DNA from: WJJR01 sp964440935 | GTDB lineage: Bacteria; Zixibacteria; MSB-5A5; WJJR01 | NCBI GenBank assembly: GCA_964440935.1 | Contig: CAYTTY010000031.1 | Location: 1 to 48,662 of the forward strand | Length of the DNA: 48,662 nt | Direction of reading: 5' to 3' | Shown: positions 1 through 10,690 of the stretch, piece after piece | How positions within the stretch are numbered: the first letter of the stretch is position 1 | Layout of the letters: each line of letters opens with the position of its first letter | Notes under the pieces: generated by a model | Databases searched by the model: none | What the model was told of the DNA's origin: nothing | Seen by the model: only the letters and a program-made list of their open reading frames with translations | Translations under genes and position numbers: made by a program

Positions 1-54
1 GCACACGGTGCCTCGCTTCCCCTCAATCGGAAATCTATTCTGACAACCGCTCTA
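1..54. repeat. Truncated right end of a MITE-like element
   Basis: Bases 2-35 match 16038-16071 with about three differences by eye. The end, TTCTGACAACCGCTCTA at 38-54, matches the terminal repeat of the element ending at 16446 (TTCTGACAATTGCTCTA, 15 of 17). The left part lies outside the window. A coding fragment resembling CorA begins immediately at the element's end. I infer a small non-autonomous mobile element; no transposase is visible. Confidence 0.6.
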
Positions 55-250
55 TGTCGGTGGAGCCACCGAAGACGAAGCGGTCACAATCGATGCCATG
101 GATTACACGGCCACGGAACTCACCGAGGCGAGGGTGACGGATGCCGTCGCATGCAAGCCGTACATCGATCCCAAAACGACAACGTGGATCAGTGTCAATG
201 GACTCCATGATCTCGACGTGGCCCGCACGCTCGGCGCAGGGCGATTTGAG
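53..250 (+). pseudogene. corA: corA N-terminal fragment (magnesium/cobalt channel), gene remnant
   Basis: The frame starting with Tyr at 53 reads YVGGATEDEAVTIDAMDY, then a TTTWISVNGLHDLDVARTLG stretch. This resembles the cytoplasmic N-terminus of CorA channels (family pattern TVTWINVDGLHD...LGE.FGLHPL). Homology fades after about base 245, where a hairpin repeat (254-329) begins, and nothing downstream encodes the rest of the funnel domain or the C-terminal GMN membrane segments. The start codon is also missing because the fragment begins at the edge of a repeat. I see a disrupted gene rather than a short protein. The match is by motif recognition, without an alignment search. Confidence 0.6.
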
Positions 251-253
251 AGG

Positions 254-329
254 GCGCGGCTCCCACCAAGCACTTGCACAAGCACAAATCTCCTCAGGTC
301 ATTCAACCAGTGCTCGGCGGGAGCCGCGC
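254..329. repeat. Long imperfect hairpin repeat (family D, copy 1)
   Basis: Arms 254-274 and 309-329 are inverted copies matching at 19 of 21 positions (left arm begins GCGCGGCTCCC, right arm ends GGGAGCCGCGC). The arm sequence GGCTCC-GCC-AGCACT recurs in the hairpin at 11623-11723, so this is a dispersed palindromic element and not only a terminator. It lies 14 bases beyond the stop of the minus-strand peptidase gene and could also end that transcript, though no clear T-run follows. Confidence 0.6.
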
Positions 330-343
330 GCTCCTATCATAGC

Positions 344-2500
344 CTAGAAATACTCCGGCAACTGGTAGTCCATATTCTCCAAAATAAACGCATAGATGTC
401 TGCATACTCCTCGATCGATTTGCTGATCGGGGTGCCGGCGCCGTGGCCCGCGCGCGTCTCGATGCGAATCAGCACTGGGTCATCACCGGTGTGCGCCGCT
501 TGCAACGCAGCCGCATACTTGAACGAATGCGCGGGGACAACGCGATCGTCGGTGTCGGCGGTGAGGATCAGCGTTGCCGGATAGTTGGTGCCCGGCTCCA
601 GATTGTGGTAGGGTGACTGAGCGTACAACGCCAGGAATTCCTCTTTGACGTTGACGTCGCCGTAATCGTCGGTCCAGAACCGTCCCGCGGTGAACTTGTG
701 GAAGCGCAGCATGTCCATGACGCCAACATGCGGTACACACACTCCAAACAGGTCCGGGCGTTGATTCATGCACGCACCAACGAGCAAACCGCCGTTGGAT
801 CCACCGGTAATAGCGAGCCGTTCGCTCGTTGTGTAGTTGTTATCAATCAACCACTCGGCGGCTGCAATGAAATCGTCGTACACATTCTGCCGGTTGGTCT
901 TCTTGCCGGCTTCGTGCCATGCCTTGCCGTATTCACCTCCGCCCCGGATGTTGGCTACAGCGAACACGCCACCGAGACGGCACCAGGTCAAGCGCACCGA
1001 GGAATAGTACGGAGTGACCGAGGAATTGAAGCCGCCGTAACCGTAGAGTTGGACAGGATTGGTGCCGTCGAGTTTAATGTCCTTTCGATGCGTCACGAAC
1101 ATCGGCACGCGGGTGCCGTCCTTACTGTTAAAGAACACTTGCTTGACCACATACTGATCGAGGTCGAAATTCACGTCGGCTTGCCAATAGAGTTCGCTCT
1201 CTCCAGTGACAACGTCGTACTTGTAGATTGTAGGCGGCGTATCGAAACTGCTGAACGTATAGAACGTTTCGGTTTCATGACGCGGCCCGCTGAAACCGCT
1301 CGCCGTACCGATACCGGGCAGCTCGACGTCGCGCACGTGTTTCCCGAAAAACTCGTAGATGCGAATACGCGATGAGGCATGATGCAGGTAGTGGGTGATC
1401 AGGTGATCACCAACAATGCTGGCCCGTTGCAGTGCCTCTTCGGTTTGCGGAATGATCTCCATCCAATTCTCTGGTTCGGGTTGCAGGGGATTGATCATCA
1501 CCATGCGGCTATTGGGAGCATCGTGATTGGTGCGGACGAACAGCTGACCGTCGGATTGACCGAGATAATCGTATTCCGCGCCCCACTCGGTGACGATCGG
1601 TTTAAAACCCTCCTCCGGGGCATTCATATCGAGATAGGAAAGCAGATTGGTGTGGCCGGCTTTCCAGATACCGAGAATGAGGAATCGGTCACCTTCGTCA
1701 AGATCGTGCACTCCGAATCCCCACTCCGGTTCGTCGGGACGCTCGTAGACGATCGAATCCTGCTCCTGCAATGTCCCAAGTTTGTGATAGCGCAACTTCA
1801 TGTTGAGGTTTGACTGCTGATACGCTTCGTCCTCTTTTGGCCGCGGATAGAGACCATAGTAGAGGCCCTTATCGTCCAGCGACCACTGCGGAGTTGAGAA
1901 CTTGACCCATTCGAGTTTGTCGGGCATGTCCTTGCCGGTGCGGAGATCCCGAATGTGCCAGGTACGCCAGTCGGAGCCGGCCTCGGCGACGCCATAGGCG
2001 ACGTAGCGGCCATTGTGCGACACCTGAAAGCCCGCCAATGCCACTGTCCCGTCTTCTGACCAGGTATTCGGATCAAACAGCACGCGCGGTTCGGCGCTCA
2101 GCGAATCCATCATGTAGACGACCGACTGATCCTGCAGGCCATCATTATGAGTGTAAAAATACTTACCGCCGCGTTTCGTTGGAGCCGTCTGTCGTTCGTA
2201 GTTGAACACATCCTCCAGACGCTCACGAATCCGCTCACGCTGGGGCAGTTCTCTGAGGTAACCGAAGGTGATTTCATTCTGCTTCTCCACCCACTCGGCG
2301 ACCTCTTCGGATTCGCGAACGTCCTGTTCGAGCCACCGGTAGGGATCGGGAATGGGGATTCCGTGCAGCGTATCAATGACACTGCCACGCTGGGTCTGCG
2401 GATAGTCGAAAGCGAATGAACTAGAAGCTGGCATGAGCCCAACCAACAGAATGGCCAACAACACGACGACAGCACTCGATGTGATTCCATGCGTCTTCAT
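344..2500 (-). CDS. Prolyl oligopeptidase family serine peptidase (S9A), exported
   Basis: Cleaves short peptides after proline; an N-terminal signal sequence (about residues 1-30, hydrophobic run AVVVLLAILLVGLMP) implies a periplasmic or secreted enzyme. The protein is 718 aa, normal for the S9A family. The N-terminal part (IPDPYRWLE, followed by a beta-propeller region) gates a C-terminal alpha/beta-hydrolase domain with the catalytic triad Ser568 (GGSNGG), Asp652 (DTDDRVVP) and His686 (AGHGAGTP). An AAGGAGA ribosome site lies 7 bases before ATG at 2500; GTG at 2503 is the alternative start. It is transcribed alone, divergent from tgt. Substrate range beyond post-proline cleavage cannot be told from sequence. 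Confidence 0.93.
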   Translation of the reverse strand: MKTHGITSSAVVVLLAILLVGLMPASSSFAFDYPQTQRGSVIDTLHGIPIPDPYRWLEQDVRESEEVAEWVEKQNEITFGYLRELPQRERIRERLEDVFNYERQTAPTKRGGKYFYTHNDGLQDQSVVYMMDSLSAEPRVLFDPNTWSEDGTVALAGFQVSHNGRYVAYGVAEAGSDWRTWHIRDLRTGKDMPDKLEWVKFSTPQWSLDDKGLYYGLYPRPKEDEAYQQSNLNMKLRYHKLGTLQEQDSIVYERPDEPEWGFGVHDLDEGDRFLILGIWKAGHTNLLSYLDMNAPEEGFKPIVTEWGAEYDYLGQSDGQLFVRTNHDAPNSRMVMINPLQPEPENWMEIIPQTEEALQRASIVGDHLITHYLHHASSRIRIYEFFGKHVRDVELPGIGTASGFSGPRHETETFYTFSSFDTPPTIYKYDVVTGESELYWQADVNFDLDQYVVKQVFFNSKDGTRVPMFVTHRKDIKLDGTNPVQLYGYGGFNSSVTPYYSSVRLTWCRLGGVFAVANIRGGGEYGKAWHEAGKKTNRQNVYDDFIAAAEWLIDNNYTTSERLAITGGSNGGLLVGACMNQRPDLFGVCVPHVGVMDMLRFHKFTAGRFWTDDYGDVNVKEEFLALYAQSPYHNLEPGTNYPATLILTADTDDRVVPAHSFKYAAALQAAHTGDDPVLIRIETRAGHGAGTPISKSIEEYADIYAFILENMDYQLPEYF

Positions 2501-2674
2501 CACTAGATCTCCTTTTCCAGAATCGCAGCAGTGTCATAGGTCGCAAGAAGTTAGCATGATGCACCGACGATCACCAAGTACAACGTACCATTTTGCACAA
2601 GGATGTCAATTTGTTGACTGCCATTGCGATTCACATCAGTTGCGTCTCCCGAGTTGCCTGCCTACCTTACACTT

Positions 2675-3841
2675 GTGAAGACCGATCCGACGACTCGTCA
2701 GACTGCCGGAATCGACCATTTCCGTCTGGAAGCAGTCGATGGAGGTGCGCGGGCAGGGATCCTCAGCCTCAATGGGGTAGACGTACCGAGCCCGGTCTTC
2801 ATGCCTGTTGGAACGGCGGGGACCGTCAAAGCTCTTCCCCCACGAGACCTGGAGGCGCTCGGCGCCAAGATGGTGCTGGGTAACACCTATCACCTTTATC
2901 TGCGTCCCGGGGTCGATATTATTCGAGAAGCGGGTGGCTTACACAGATTCGCTGCCTGGTCTGGGGCGATCCTGACCGATTCCGGGGGATACCAGGTCTT
3001 CAGCCTGCAAGAACTGCGTAAGATCGAGACCGGGGGGGTACGGTTCCGGTCCCATCTCGATGGCTCCGAGCATCTGTTCACGCCGGAGGGCGTTTATGAT
3101 CTTCAGGCGGGTTATGGCAGCGATATCGCTATGGTCCTCGATGTTTGCACACCCTATCCTGCCGATGAAGCACAAGCCGCTTCCGATCTTGACGTGACCC
3201 TCGATTGGGCGAGACGGTCCCACGGACATAAACCGCCCGTAAGTAATGGCAGTACAACGTATTTATTCGGGATTGTTCAGGGGTCGGTTTATCCCCATCT
3301 GCGCCGGAAATCCGCTGAAGGACTCACCCACATCGGCTTTGACGGATATGCCATTGGGGGGCTCTCGGTCGGTGAGCCAAAGGACGCGATGATGGAAATG
3401 ACAGACCTGAGCGCCGGACTGCTGCCGGAGGACCACCCGCGGTATTTGATGGGCGTTGGGACCCCGGCAGATATCGTCCGGGCCGTGGGGATGGGTGTCG
3501 ACATGTTTGATTGTGTTCTCCCTACTCGCAACGGGCGCAACGGCTCAGCGTTCACATCTGAAGGGCCACTTCAGGTCAAGGCGGCCCGATATGCGGAGGA
3601 TTTCGGCCCGTTGGATCCCGATTGCGATTGCGGAGTCTGCCGGACATACAGCCGGGCCTACATTCGGCATCTGTTTAACGCGGGGGAGATTTCGGCAATG
3701 ATGTTGACGACGCGGCACAATTTGCATTTCTACCTGTCGTTGATGCGCCGCCTTCGCCAGGCGATTGTGGCGCAAGGGTATTCGTCGTTCGCGCGAGACT
3801 TCCTGTCTCGCTACCGTGACGCCGATACGAGGGAACACTAA
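2675..3841 (+). CDS. tgt: Queuine tRNA-ribosyltransferase (bacterial Tgt)
   Basis: Exchanges guanine 34 for preQ1 in tRNAs with GUN anticodons during queuosine synthesis. The GTG start at 2675 gives 388 aa. With it, the key residues fall almost exactly at the Zymomonas mobilis Tgt positions: Asp102 (LTDSGGYQVF), nucleophile Asp279 (MFDCVLPTRNGRNG) and zinc ligands Cys317, Cys319, Cys322 and His348. An upstream ATG at 2624 would add 17 residues with no family counterpart (MRFTSVASPELPAYLTL). It heads the run tgt-yajC-def-fmt-rng; its TAA stop at 3839-3841 overlaps the yajC ribosome site. The tgt-yajC pairing is common in bacteria; secD/secF, which often follow, are absent here. Confidence 0.96.
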   Translation: MKTDPTTRQTAGIDHFRLEAVDGGARAGILSLNGVDVPSPVFMPVGTAGTVKALPPRDLEALGAKMVLGNTYHLYLRPGVDIIREAGGLHRFAAWSGAILTDSGGYQVFSLQELRKIETGGVRFRSHLDGSEHLFTPEGVYDLQAGYGSDIAMVLDVCTPYPADEAQAASDLDVTLDWARRSHGHKPPVSNGSTTYLFGIVQGSVYPHLRRKSAEGLTHIGFDGYAIGGLSVGEPKDAMMEMTDLSAGLLPEDHPRYLMGVGTPADIVRAVGMGVDMFDCVLPTRNGRNGSAFTSEGPLQVKAARYAEDFGPLDPDCDCGVCRTYSRAYIRHLFNAGEISAMMLTTRHNLHFYLSLMRRLRQAIVAQGYSSFARDFLSRYRDADTREH

Positions 3842-3857
3842 GGAGGGGTCTGTGTTG

Positions 3858-4178
3858 ATGTTCTGGCTTGCGATGGCGCCGCCGCCCGGCGGAGAGGGAG
3901 GCGGCTCCAATCCGCTGATGACGTTTTTGCCGTTTATTCTGATGATCCTCGTGGTCTGGTTCCTGTTAATCCGGCCGCAGCGAAAGAAACAGAAGGAACA
4001 TCAGCAAATGCTGACGACATTAGCAAAAGGCGATCGCGTTGTCACCAGTTCCGGAATGTTTGGTACAATAGTCGGCATAAAGGATAACGTCATCGTCCTC
4101 AAGGTGGGCGAAGACACAAAGATAGAGTTTCTCAAATCATCGATCGCCGGAAAGGTCGATCAAAAGGAGGGAAGCTAA
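3858..4178 (+). CDS. yajC: Preprotein translocase subunit YajC
   Basis: Small single-pass accessory subunit of the Sec translocon (SecDF-YajC). The 106-residue product has a Gly/Pro-rich N-terminus, one membrane segment (MTFLPFILMILVVWFLLI, about residues 20-37), the family signature RPQRKKQKEHQ, then a cytoplasmic domain (KGDRVVTSSGMFGTI). A strong AGGAGG at 3841-3846 overlaps the tgt stop codon. GTG 3852 and TTG 3855 are also in frame and better spaced, so the true start could be 6 bases upstream. Translation is probably coupled to tgt. Confidence 0.93.
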   Translation: MFWLAMAPPPGGEGGGSNPLMTFLPFILMILVVWFLLIRPQRKKQKEHQQMLTTLAKGDRVVTSSGMFGTIVGIKDNVIVLKVGEDTKIEFLKSSIAGKVDQKEGS

Positions 4179-4241
4179 ACAGCGGTTCCCGTAGCGGGAT
4201 AAACGGCACATCCCAGACGATCTGGAAGGGATGACGAACGG

Positions 4242-4793
4242 ATGATCCAGGATATTCGACTCTTTGGAGACGAGGTGCTGCGCAAGCCGGCAGATGACGT
4301 CTGCGATTTTGGTACGCAATTGCAGCAACTCGCCAGCGATCTGTTGATGACTCAGGCCGAAGCGAAAGCGGTCGGTCTTGCAGCAGTCCAGATCGGTGTG
4401 GAGCAGAATGTCTTTTCGATTGATGGATCAACGGTGGAGCGACGGGGCCGGCGGGAGGTGTTGGTCAATCCCCAGGTGGCGGATTCCCACGGTGAAATGG
4501 TCGAGGAAGAAGGATGTTTATCTTTTCCCGGAATTTTCGTCCCAATCAGACGCCCGGCATGGGTGGCGATTCGGGCGCAAAACCTCGACGGCAAGGAGAT
4601 CGAACGCGAAGTGACCGGATATCTGGCGCGCGCCTATCTCCATGAAATTGACCATCTCCGTGGACGATTGTTTACAGACCTGATGGACGCGGATACGCGC
4701 CGCGACGTGATCGGCAAGATGCGAGCGATGCGCGCACGCGAACGGTCTGGGCCACTCGCACGCTTTTTCCCATTTACGCGCACGGCATCGTAA
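4242..4793 (+). CDS. def: Peptide deformylase
   Basis: Removes the N-formyl group from nascent proteins; a cytosolic metalloenzyme of 183 aa. All three signatures are present: motif I GLAAVQIG (residues 45-52), motif II EEGCLSFPG with metal ligand Cys92, and motif III HEIDH with His134, catalytic Glu135 and His138. Motif I has Val where most deformylases have Pro (GLAAPQIG), a variation seen in some paralogs. The C-terminus is basic and extended. It is followed after 21 bases by fmt, the enzyme that adds the formyl group this one removes, a classic pair. GGAAGGG at 4224-4230 is a somewhat distant ribosome site. Confidence 0.95.
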   Translation: MIQDIRLFGDEVLRKPADDVCDFGTQLQQLASDLLMTQAEAKAVGLAAVQIGVEQNVFSIDGSTVERRGRREVLVNPQVADSHGEMVEEEGCLSFPGIFVPIRRPAWVAIRAQNLDGKEIEREVTGYLARAYLHEIDHLRGRLFTDLMDADTRRDVIGKMRAMRARERSGPLARFFPFTRTAS

Positions 4794-4814
4794 GCAGCGC
4801 GCGCCCGGCCACCC

Positions 4815-5774
4815 GTGAAGATTGTTTTCTTAGGCACCAGCGCCTTCGGGCTCCCAACCATCACAGCCATCCATCAGCATGCGGATCATCAACTCGTCGG
4901 TATCGTCACTGGTTCGGATAAGCCCCAGGGACGTGGGCGCAAACCGGCTCCGACACCGATTGGCCAATGGGCCGATGATCATCACTTCACAGCCGTTTGG
5001 AAACCGCCAAAGCTCCGCGACCCTGAGCTGGCACGTGACCTGGCTGCACTGAACGCCGACGTTTTCGTGGTCGTCGCGTTTCGGATACTGCCCGAAATGC
5101 TCTACGCGATCCCGCGTCATGCGTTCAACCTGCACGCGTCACTGCTACCGGCATATCGCGGCGCCGCTCCGATCCAACGCGCGATCATCGCAGGGGAGAC
5201 CCAAACCGGGGTCACCACATTCCTGCTGCAGAAGCGCGTCGATACCGGGGCGATACTGGCCCAGCGTGCTGTTGACATCCCGCCCGAGGCAACCAGCGGT
5301 GATTTGGCCAGAGAATTGTCTGCCGTTGGCGCCGAGTTGGTCATCGAGACGCTCGACATCCTCGCATCAGGGGATGTGCAGCCAATGGCGCAGGATGATT
5401 CCCGGGCCTCGCCGGCGCCAAAGCTGACACCGTCTGATCGGGTGCTCGAATTTGCGCGGGAGGCAACGTCCGTGGTCAACCGCGTGCGCGGTTTGGCACC
5501 GAAACCGGCCGCCATTGCGATGTTTCGCGACCGGCTGGTGAAGGTGCTTCAGTTGCGTGACGTTGGTCCGCTTGAGGGTAGCCATCAGCCCGGCGAGGTT
5601 ATAGACGCCCATCCGAAGACTGGTCTCCAGATTGCGATAGGGCAGAGCGCCGTGGCCGTCGAACGATTGCAGCCGGAAGGCAAACGGGTTCAAACCGGAG
5701 CGGAGTTTGTGCGCGGCTATCGTGTCACCACTGACGACCGGTTCGAGCGCGTGCCCGATGAGCGCATTGGCTAA
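4815..5774 (+). CDS. fmt: Methionyl-tRNA formyltransferase
   Basis: Formylates initiator Met-tRNA using 10-formyltetrahydrofolate. The 319-aa length is typical. The N-terminal Rossmann domain starts MKIVFLGTSAFGLPTI and carries GSDKPQGRGRK; the catalytic/folate motif is NLHASLLPAYRGAAPIQRAI (about residues 107-126), and a C-terminal OB-like tRNA-binding domain follows from about residue 210. The start is GTG at 4815; no upstream in-frame ATG gives a better N-terminus. It lies directly after def in the same operon. Confidence 0.95.
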   Translation: MKIVFLGTSAFGLPTITAIHQHADHQLVGIVTGSDKPQGRGRKPAPTPIGQWADDHHFTAVWKPPKLRDPELARDLAALNADVFVVVAFRILPEMLYAIPRHAFNLHASLLPAYRGAAPIQRAIIAGETQTGVTTFLLQKRVDTGAILAQRAVDIPPEATSGDLARELSAVGAELVIETLDILASGDVQPMAQDDSRASPAPKLTPSDRVLEFAREATSVVNRVRGLAPKPAAIAMFRDRLVKVLQLRDVGPLEGSHQPGEVIDAHPKTGLQIAIGQSAVAVERLQPEGKRVQTGAEFVRGYRVTTDDRFERVPDERIG

Positions 5775-5835
5775 CTCACCGCCCGCCTCACATCACACCG
5801 CTGTGTAGCATTCTGTCCACACAGGACACATCACC

Positions 5836-7500
5836 ATGGCCAAAGAAGCCACCAAGAAACCGCAGTCTCGCCGTCCGCGAACACAGCGCAATCAGCGCTC
5901 ACAACGGCCGCGTCGACGGTGGGAGGCTCCGCCGGAGCCACTACCGCCCGTGAAGAAAGAAATCATGATCAACGTGGGCGAAGAGGAAACGCGTATCGCC
6001 ATTCTCGAGAACGAACGTCTTGTGGAACTGTGGTACGAACGGCCCGAGAACGTCAAGTTGGCCGGAAATATTTACAAAGGAATCGTCACCTCGGTCTTCC
6101 CCGGCATGCAGGCAGCATTCGTTGAAATCGGCGAGGCGCGGACCGCGTTTCTACACGTGTCCGACATCGGCCGCGCCGATTTCGAAGACGAGGAAGTCGA
6201 GCTGGTCGATGACGAGAGCGGCCTCAGCGAAGTGCTGCGCAAAGACAAGAAGACCAACATTCAGGACATCATCAAAAAAGATCAGGTTCTGCTCGTCCAA
6301 GTCATCAAAGAGCCGCTCGGAACCAAAGGCGCACGATTGACGACCGAAGTCTCGATTCCCGGACGAATGTGTGTGCTGGTGCCGAATGATCATCATATCC
6401 GCGTCTCCAAACGCATCACCAATTGGGGCGAAAAACGTCGCTTGAAGGAGATTCTCGAGCCGCTGCGCCCGGAGGGATGCGGTCTGATCGCGCGGACCGA
6501 AGCCGAGGATGCCGACGCCAAGGATTTCAAAAAGGACATCAAGGATCTGGTTAAGAAATGGAGCAGGCTCAAAAGGGACGCCGAGAAGAATGCGGCGCCG
6601 TACTGTGTGCATCGTGAACTTGATCTGACCGGTTCGATGATGCGCGATATCTTCACCGAGGAAGTCGAGCGTCTGGTCATCGATGATCGCGGCCTCTACA
6701 AAGACGCCGTCTCGTACGCGAAGCGAGTAGCTCCCGAATTGAAGGACCGCATCGAGCAGTATAAAGGCGATGTACCGATTTATGATCTATACGGCATCGA
6801 AGCCGAGATCGAAAAGATGATGGAGCGGAAGGTCTGGTTTAAACGAGGTTCATTTCTCGTGATCGATCAGACCGAAGCAATGGTGACCATCGACGTCAAT
6901 ACCGGGCGCTATGTCGGCAAGACCAATCAGGAAGACACGATTCTCCGCGCCAATCTGTATGCCGCCGCCGAAGTGGCCCGGCAGATTCGGCTGCGCGATA
7001 TCGGCGGTTTGATTGTCATCGACTTCATCGACATGATGCACCACTCGAACCGTCGCCGCGTCTACGAGGAATTCCGACGGGCCTTCGCGCGTGACCGTGC
7101 CAAGAATTCGATCGCCACGATTTCTGAATACGGCCTGATCGAGATGACCCGGCAGCGGGTGCGTCCGTCGATTCTGTTGACATTATCAAATCCCTGTCCG
7201 ACCTGTGACGGTACCGGACGTGTCCTGTCACCGGAAACGGTGGCAGCGAAGATTGAGCGCTGGTTCATGCGCGCCAAAGTCGCATCGGATATCAAGAAGT
7301 ATCATCTGGTGGTGCACCCGATGGTCGGCGATCATCTCACCGAAGAGAACGAAGCGCGCTTGAAACGCATCCGTAAGCTCGGACGCTGCAAGATCAGCAT
7401 GGAGACCGACAAGCTCCTCGATCCCGACAAGTACCGTATCTTATCGGCCGAGGACGAAGTCGAATTGACGGAGATGTTCGATCCGCGAGGAGTGAGGTAG
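5836..7500 (+). CDS. rng: Ribonuclease G/E family endoribonuclease
   Basis: Single-strand-specific, 5'-end-sensing endoribonuclease for rRNA maturation and mRNA decay. It has 554 aa: a basic N-terminal tail rich in Lys/Arg/Gln (residues 1-45), an S1 RNA-binding domain (NIYKGIVTSVFPGMQAAFVE ... AFLHVSDI), then the catalytic region with Mg2+ ligands Asp353 (TIDVNTG) and Asp396 (VIDFIDM), matching Asp303/Asp346 of RNase E in spacing. A zinc-link CPTC lies at residues 454-457. The long C-terminal scaffold of enterobacterial RNase E is absent, so it is RNase G-like in size. The basic N-terminal extension is longer than in E. coli RNase G. It ends the housekeeping run. Confidence 0.93.
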   Translation: MAKEATKKPQSRRPRTQRNQRSQRPRRRWEAPPEPLPPVKKEIMINVGEEETRIAILENERLVELWYERPENVKLAGNIYKGIVTSVFPGMQAAFVEIGEARTAFLHVSDIGRADFEDEEVELVDDESGLSEVLRKDKKTNIQDIIKKDQVLLVQVIKEPLGTKGARLTTEVSIPGRMCVLVPNDHHIRVSKRITNWGEKRRLKEILEPLRPEGCGLIARTEAEDADAKDFKKDIKDLVKKWSRLKRDAEKNAAPYCVHRELDLTGSMMRDIFTEEVERLVIDDRGLYKDAVSYAKRVAPELKDRIEQYKGDVPIYDLYGIEAEIEKMMERKVWFKRGSFLVIDQTEAMVTIDVNTGRYVGKTNQEDTILRANLYAAAEVARQIRLRDIGGLIVIDFIDMMHHSNRRRVYEEFRRAFARDRAKNSIATISEYGLIEMTRQRVRPSILLTLSNPCPTCDGTGRVLSPETVAAKIERWFMRAKVASDIKKYHLVVHPMVGDHLTEENEARLKRIRKLGRCKISMETDKLLDPDKYRILSAEDEVELTEMFDPRGVR

Positions 7501-7616
7501 GGTGGCTGCTCCGCACCCACCATTCGCGCCGGATGATCATTGAGAGCGCCGCTACGCGGCACAACGTAGCACTGGGCGTGAGCCCCCCGGTGACTTACTG
7601 AACGAGTAAATTTAAG

Positions 7617-7678
7617 AGCCCGTAGGGGCGACACGCCGTCACGCGTATGGCAGCCCGATGTGTCGCCCCTACGGGGCT
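7617..7678. repeat. Long hairpin, possible rng terminator or REP-like element
   Basis: Left arm 7617-7634 (AGCCCGTAGGGGCGACAC) and right arm 7660-7678 (GTGTCGCCCCTACGGGGCT) are inverted repeats with one extra base, around a 25-base loop. The arm ends in only three T residues (7678-7680). It stands 117 bases after the rng stop codon. It could be a terminator, but the neighbouring dispersed repeats favour a REP-like element. Confidence 0.55.
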
Positions 7679-7708
7679 TTGAAATGTTGCTGCGGTCCAG
7701 TAGCGATG

Positions 7709-7850
7709 CTCTGAATTCTTGTCCGTTTGAAGCCAACACGGTGGTCATGTGTGGCGTCACCCGCCCTCGGGTGACGACGCCTTGTCCGGAAAGCAGATAG
7801 CCGTCACGCGAGGGCGCATGACGGCACGCGGCATGGAAGCAACTTCTTTA
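7709..7850 (-). repeat. Dispersed repeat family B, degenerate copy
   Basis: The core 7719-7829 is an inverted copy of 16318-16427. Two blocks are nearly unchanged: 7753-7774 equals the reverse complement of 16371-16392 over all 22 bases, and 7798-7829 matches 16318-16349 at 31 of 32. The clean terminal inverted repeats of the 16287-16446 copy are eroded here (traces GCTCTGAATTCTTG and CAACTTCTTTAAG), so this looks like an older insertion. Confidence 0.7.
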
Positions 7851-7870
7851 AGCTATTTCTGGGACACGAC

Positions 7871-8098
7871 ACTAGTGTTGTGTCACGCGTGATATGTCGT
7901 AGGGCAGGAGCACTGCGCGTCCGTGACTTCGGAGACGGCGGGGGCGCTGGCAGCGCAGGGCTCCTGCCGATGGCGTTGTCGCGTGTCCGGCAGGAGCCCC
8001 GGGCGGGCAGCCGAATTGACCATGCCGAGCACGCCTGGCGCCCGGTGCTCCTGCCCTACGGAATTCTGTCCGGCTCTTGGTGCATGATATGACACTAG
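7871..8098. repeat. Palindromic repeat element C, complete copy (about 228 bases)
   Basis: Outer ends carry TAGTGT (7873-7878) and ACACTA (8092-8097). Inside are perfect 15-bp inverted repeats, GTAGGGCAGGAGCAC at 7899-7913 and GTGCTCCTGCCCTAC at 8045-8059, around a further nested hairpin (GGCTCCTGCCG / CGGCAGGAGCC). The last 54 bases, 8044-8097, reappear inverted at 48609-48662 with one mismatch, so this is a mobile or amplified family. The element could fold into a long stem as RNA or single-stranded DNA. No protein is encoded that I can support. Confidence 0.75.
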
Positions 8099-8129
8099 AC
8101 CGTGATGACTGGAGTTTCTTGCACCGAAT

Positions 8130-8196
8130 GTCAGGAACCCCGCGGATCGATGTGTCTCTTCGGCTTCAACTGCTCTCGACGCGCGGGGCTTCTGAC
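8130..8196. terminator. Hairpin downstream of the S46 peptidase gene
   Basis: Arms 8130-8144 (GTCAGGAACCCCGCG) and 8182-8196 (CGCGGGGCTTCTGAC) are complementary apart from a small internal irregularity. It begins 24 bases after the minus-strand stop codon at 8221. The loop is 37 bases, long for an intrinsic terminator, and no strong T-run follows on the minus strand. Assignment as terminator is tentative. Confidence 0.35.
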
Positions 8197-8220
8197 CTAC
8201 AATTTTAATTCACTCAAATC

Positions 8221-10395
<2,175 letters not shown>

Positions 10396-10690
10396 GATGA
10401 CCTCCGTGGTGGGTGTGCTGCATTGGGCAAACCGGTCATCGCCTCGTGCAGACCGGGGACAGAGCAAGCTAATGCCTTGGCGCACGAGATAGTGGACTTT
10501 TTGGTCTCGATTGTCACGAAGATGGGAGTGCGAGATACTGCAGGATTTGTCCTTTGACCAACAGGCGGGTGGGGAGTTAGAATCTTTATATTGGGTGCCA
10601 TGGGTCGTCTGGCCCGTGAACATCGCTTCCAGCGATATGCTTGGCTGGTGCTCGGCGCTTTCCAGGACATTGACGTCAATAGGATGCCAT
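10396..10690. other. Divergent intergenic region between S46 peptidase and methyltransferase
   Basis: This stretch of 295 bases must hold promoters for both divergent genes. The only firm signals are the GGAGG ribosome site for the peptidase (10401-10405, minus strand) and a weak AGGA before the methyltransferase start (10681-10684). No coding frame here has family support. Confidence 0.4.

Noticed and set aside
698..1375. Long plus-strand open frame inside the prolyl oligopeptidase gene
   Set aside because: It lies antisense to a gene with complete catalytic motifs and has no family-like residues.
7501..8220. CRISPR array in the repeat-rich gap
   Set aside because: The repeats are inverted and of different families, with no regular direct repeats or spacers.
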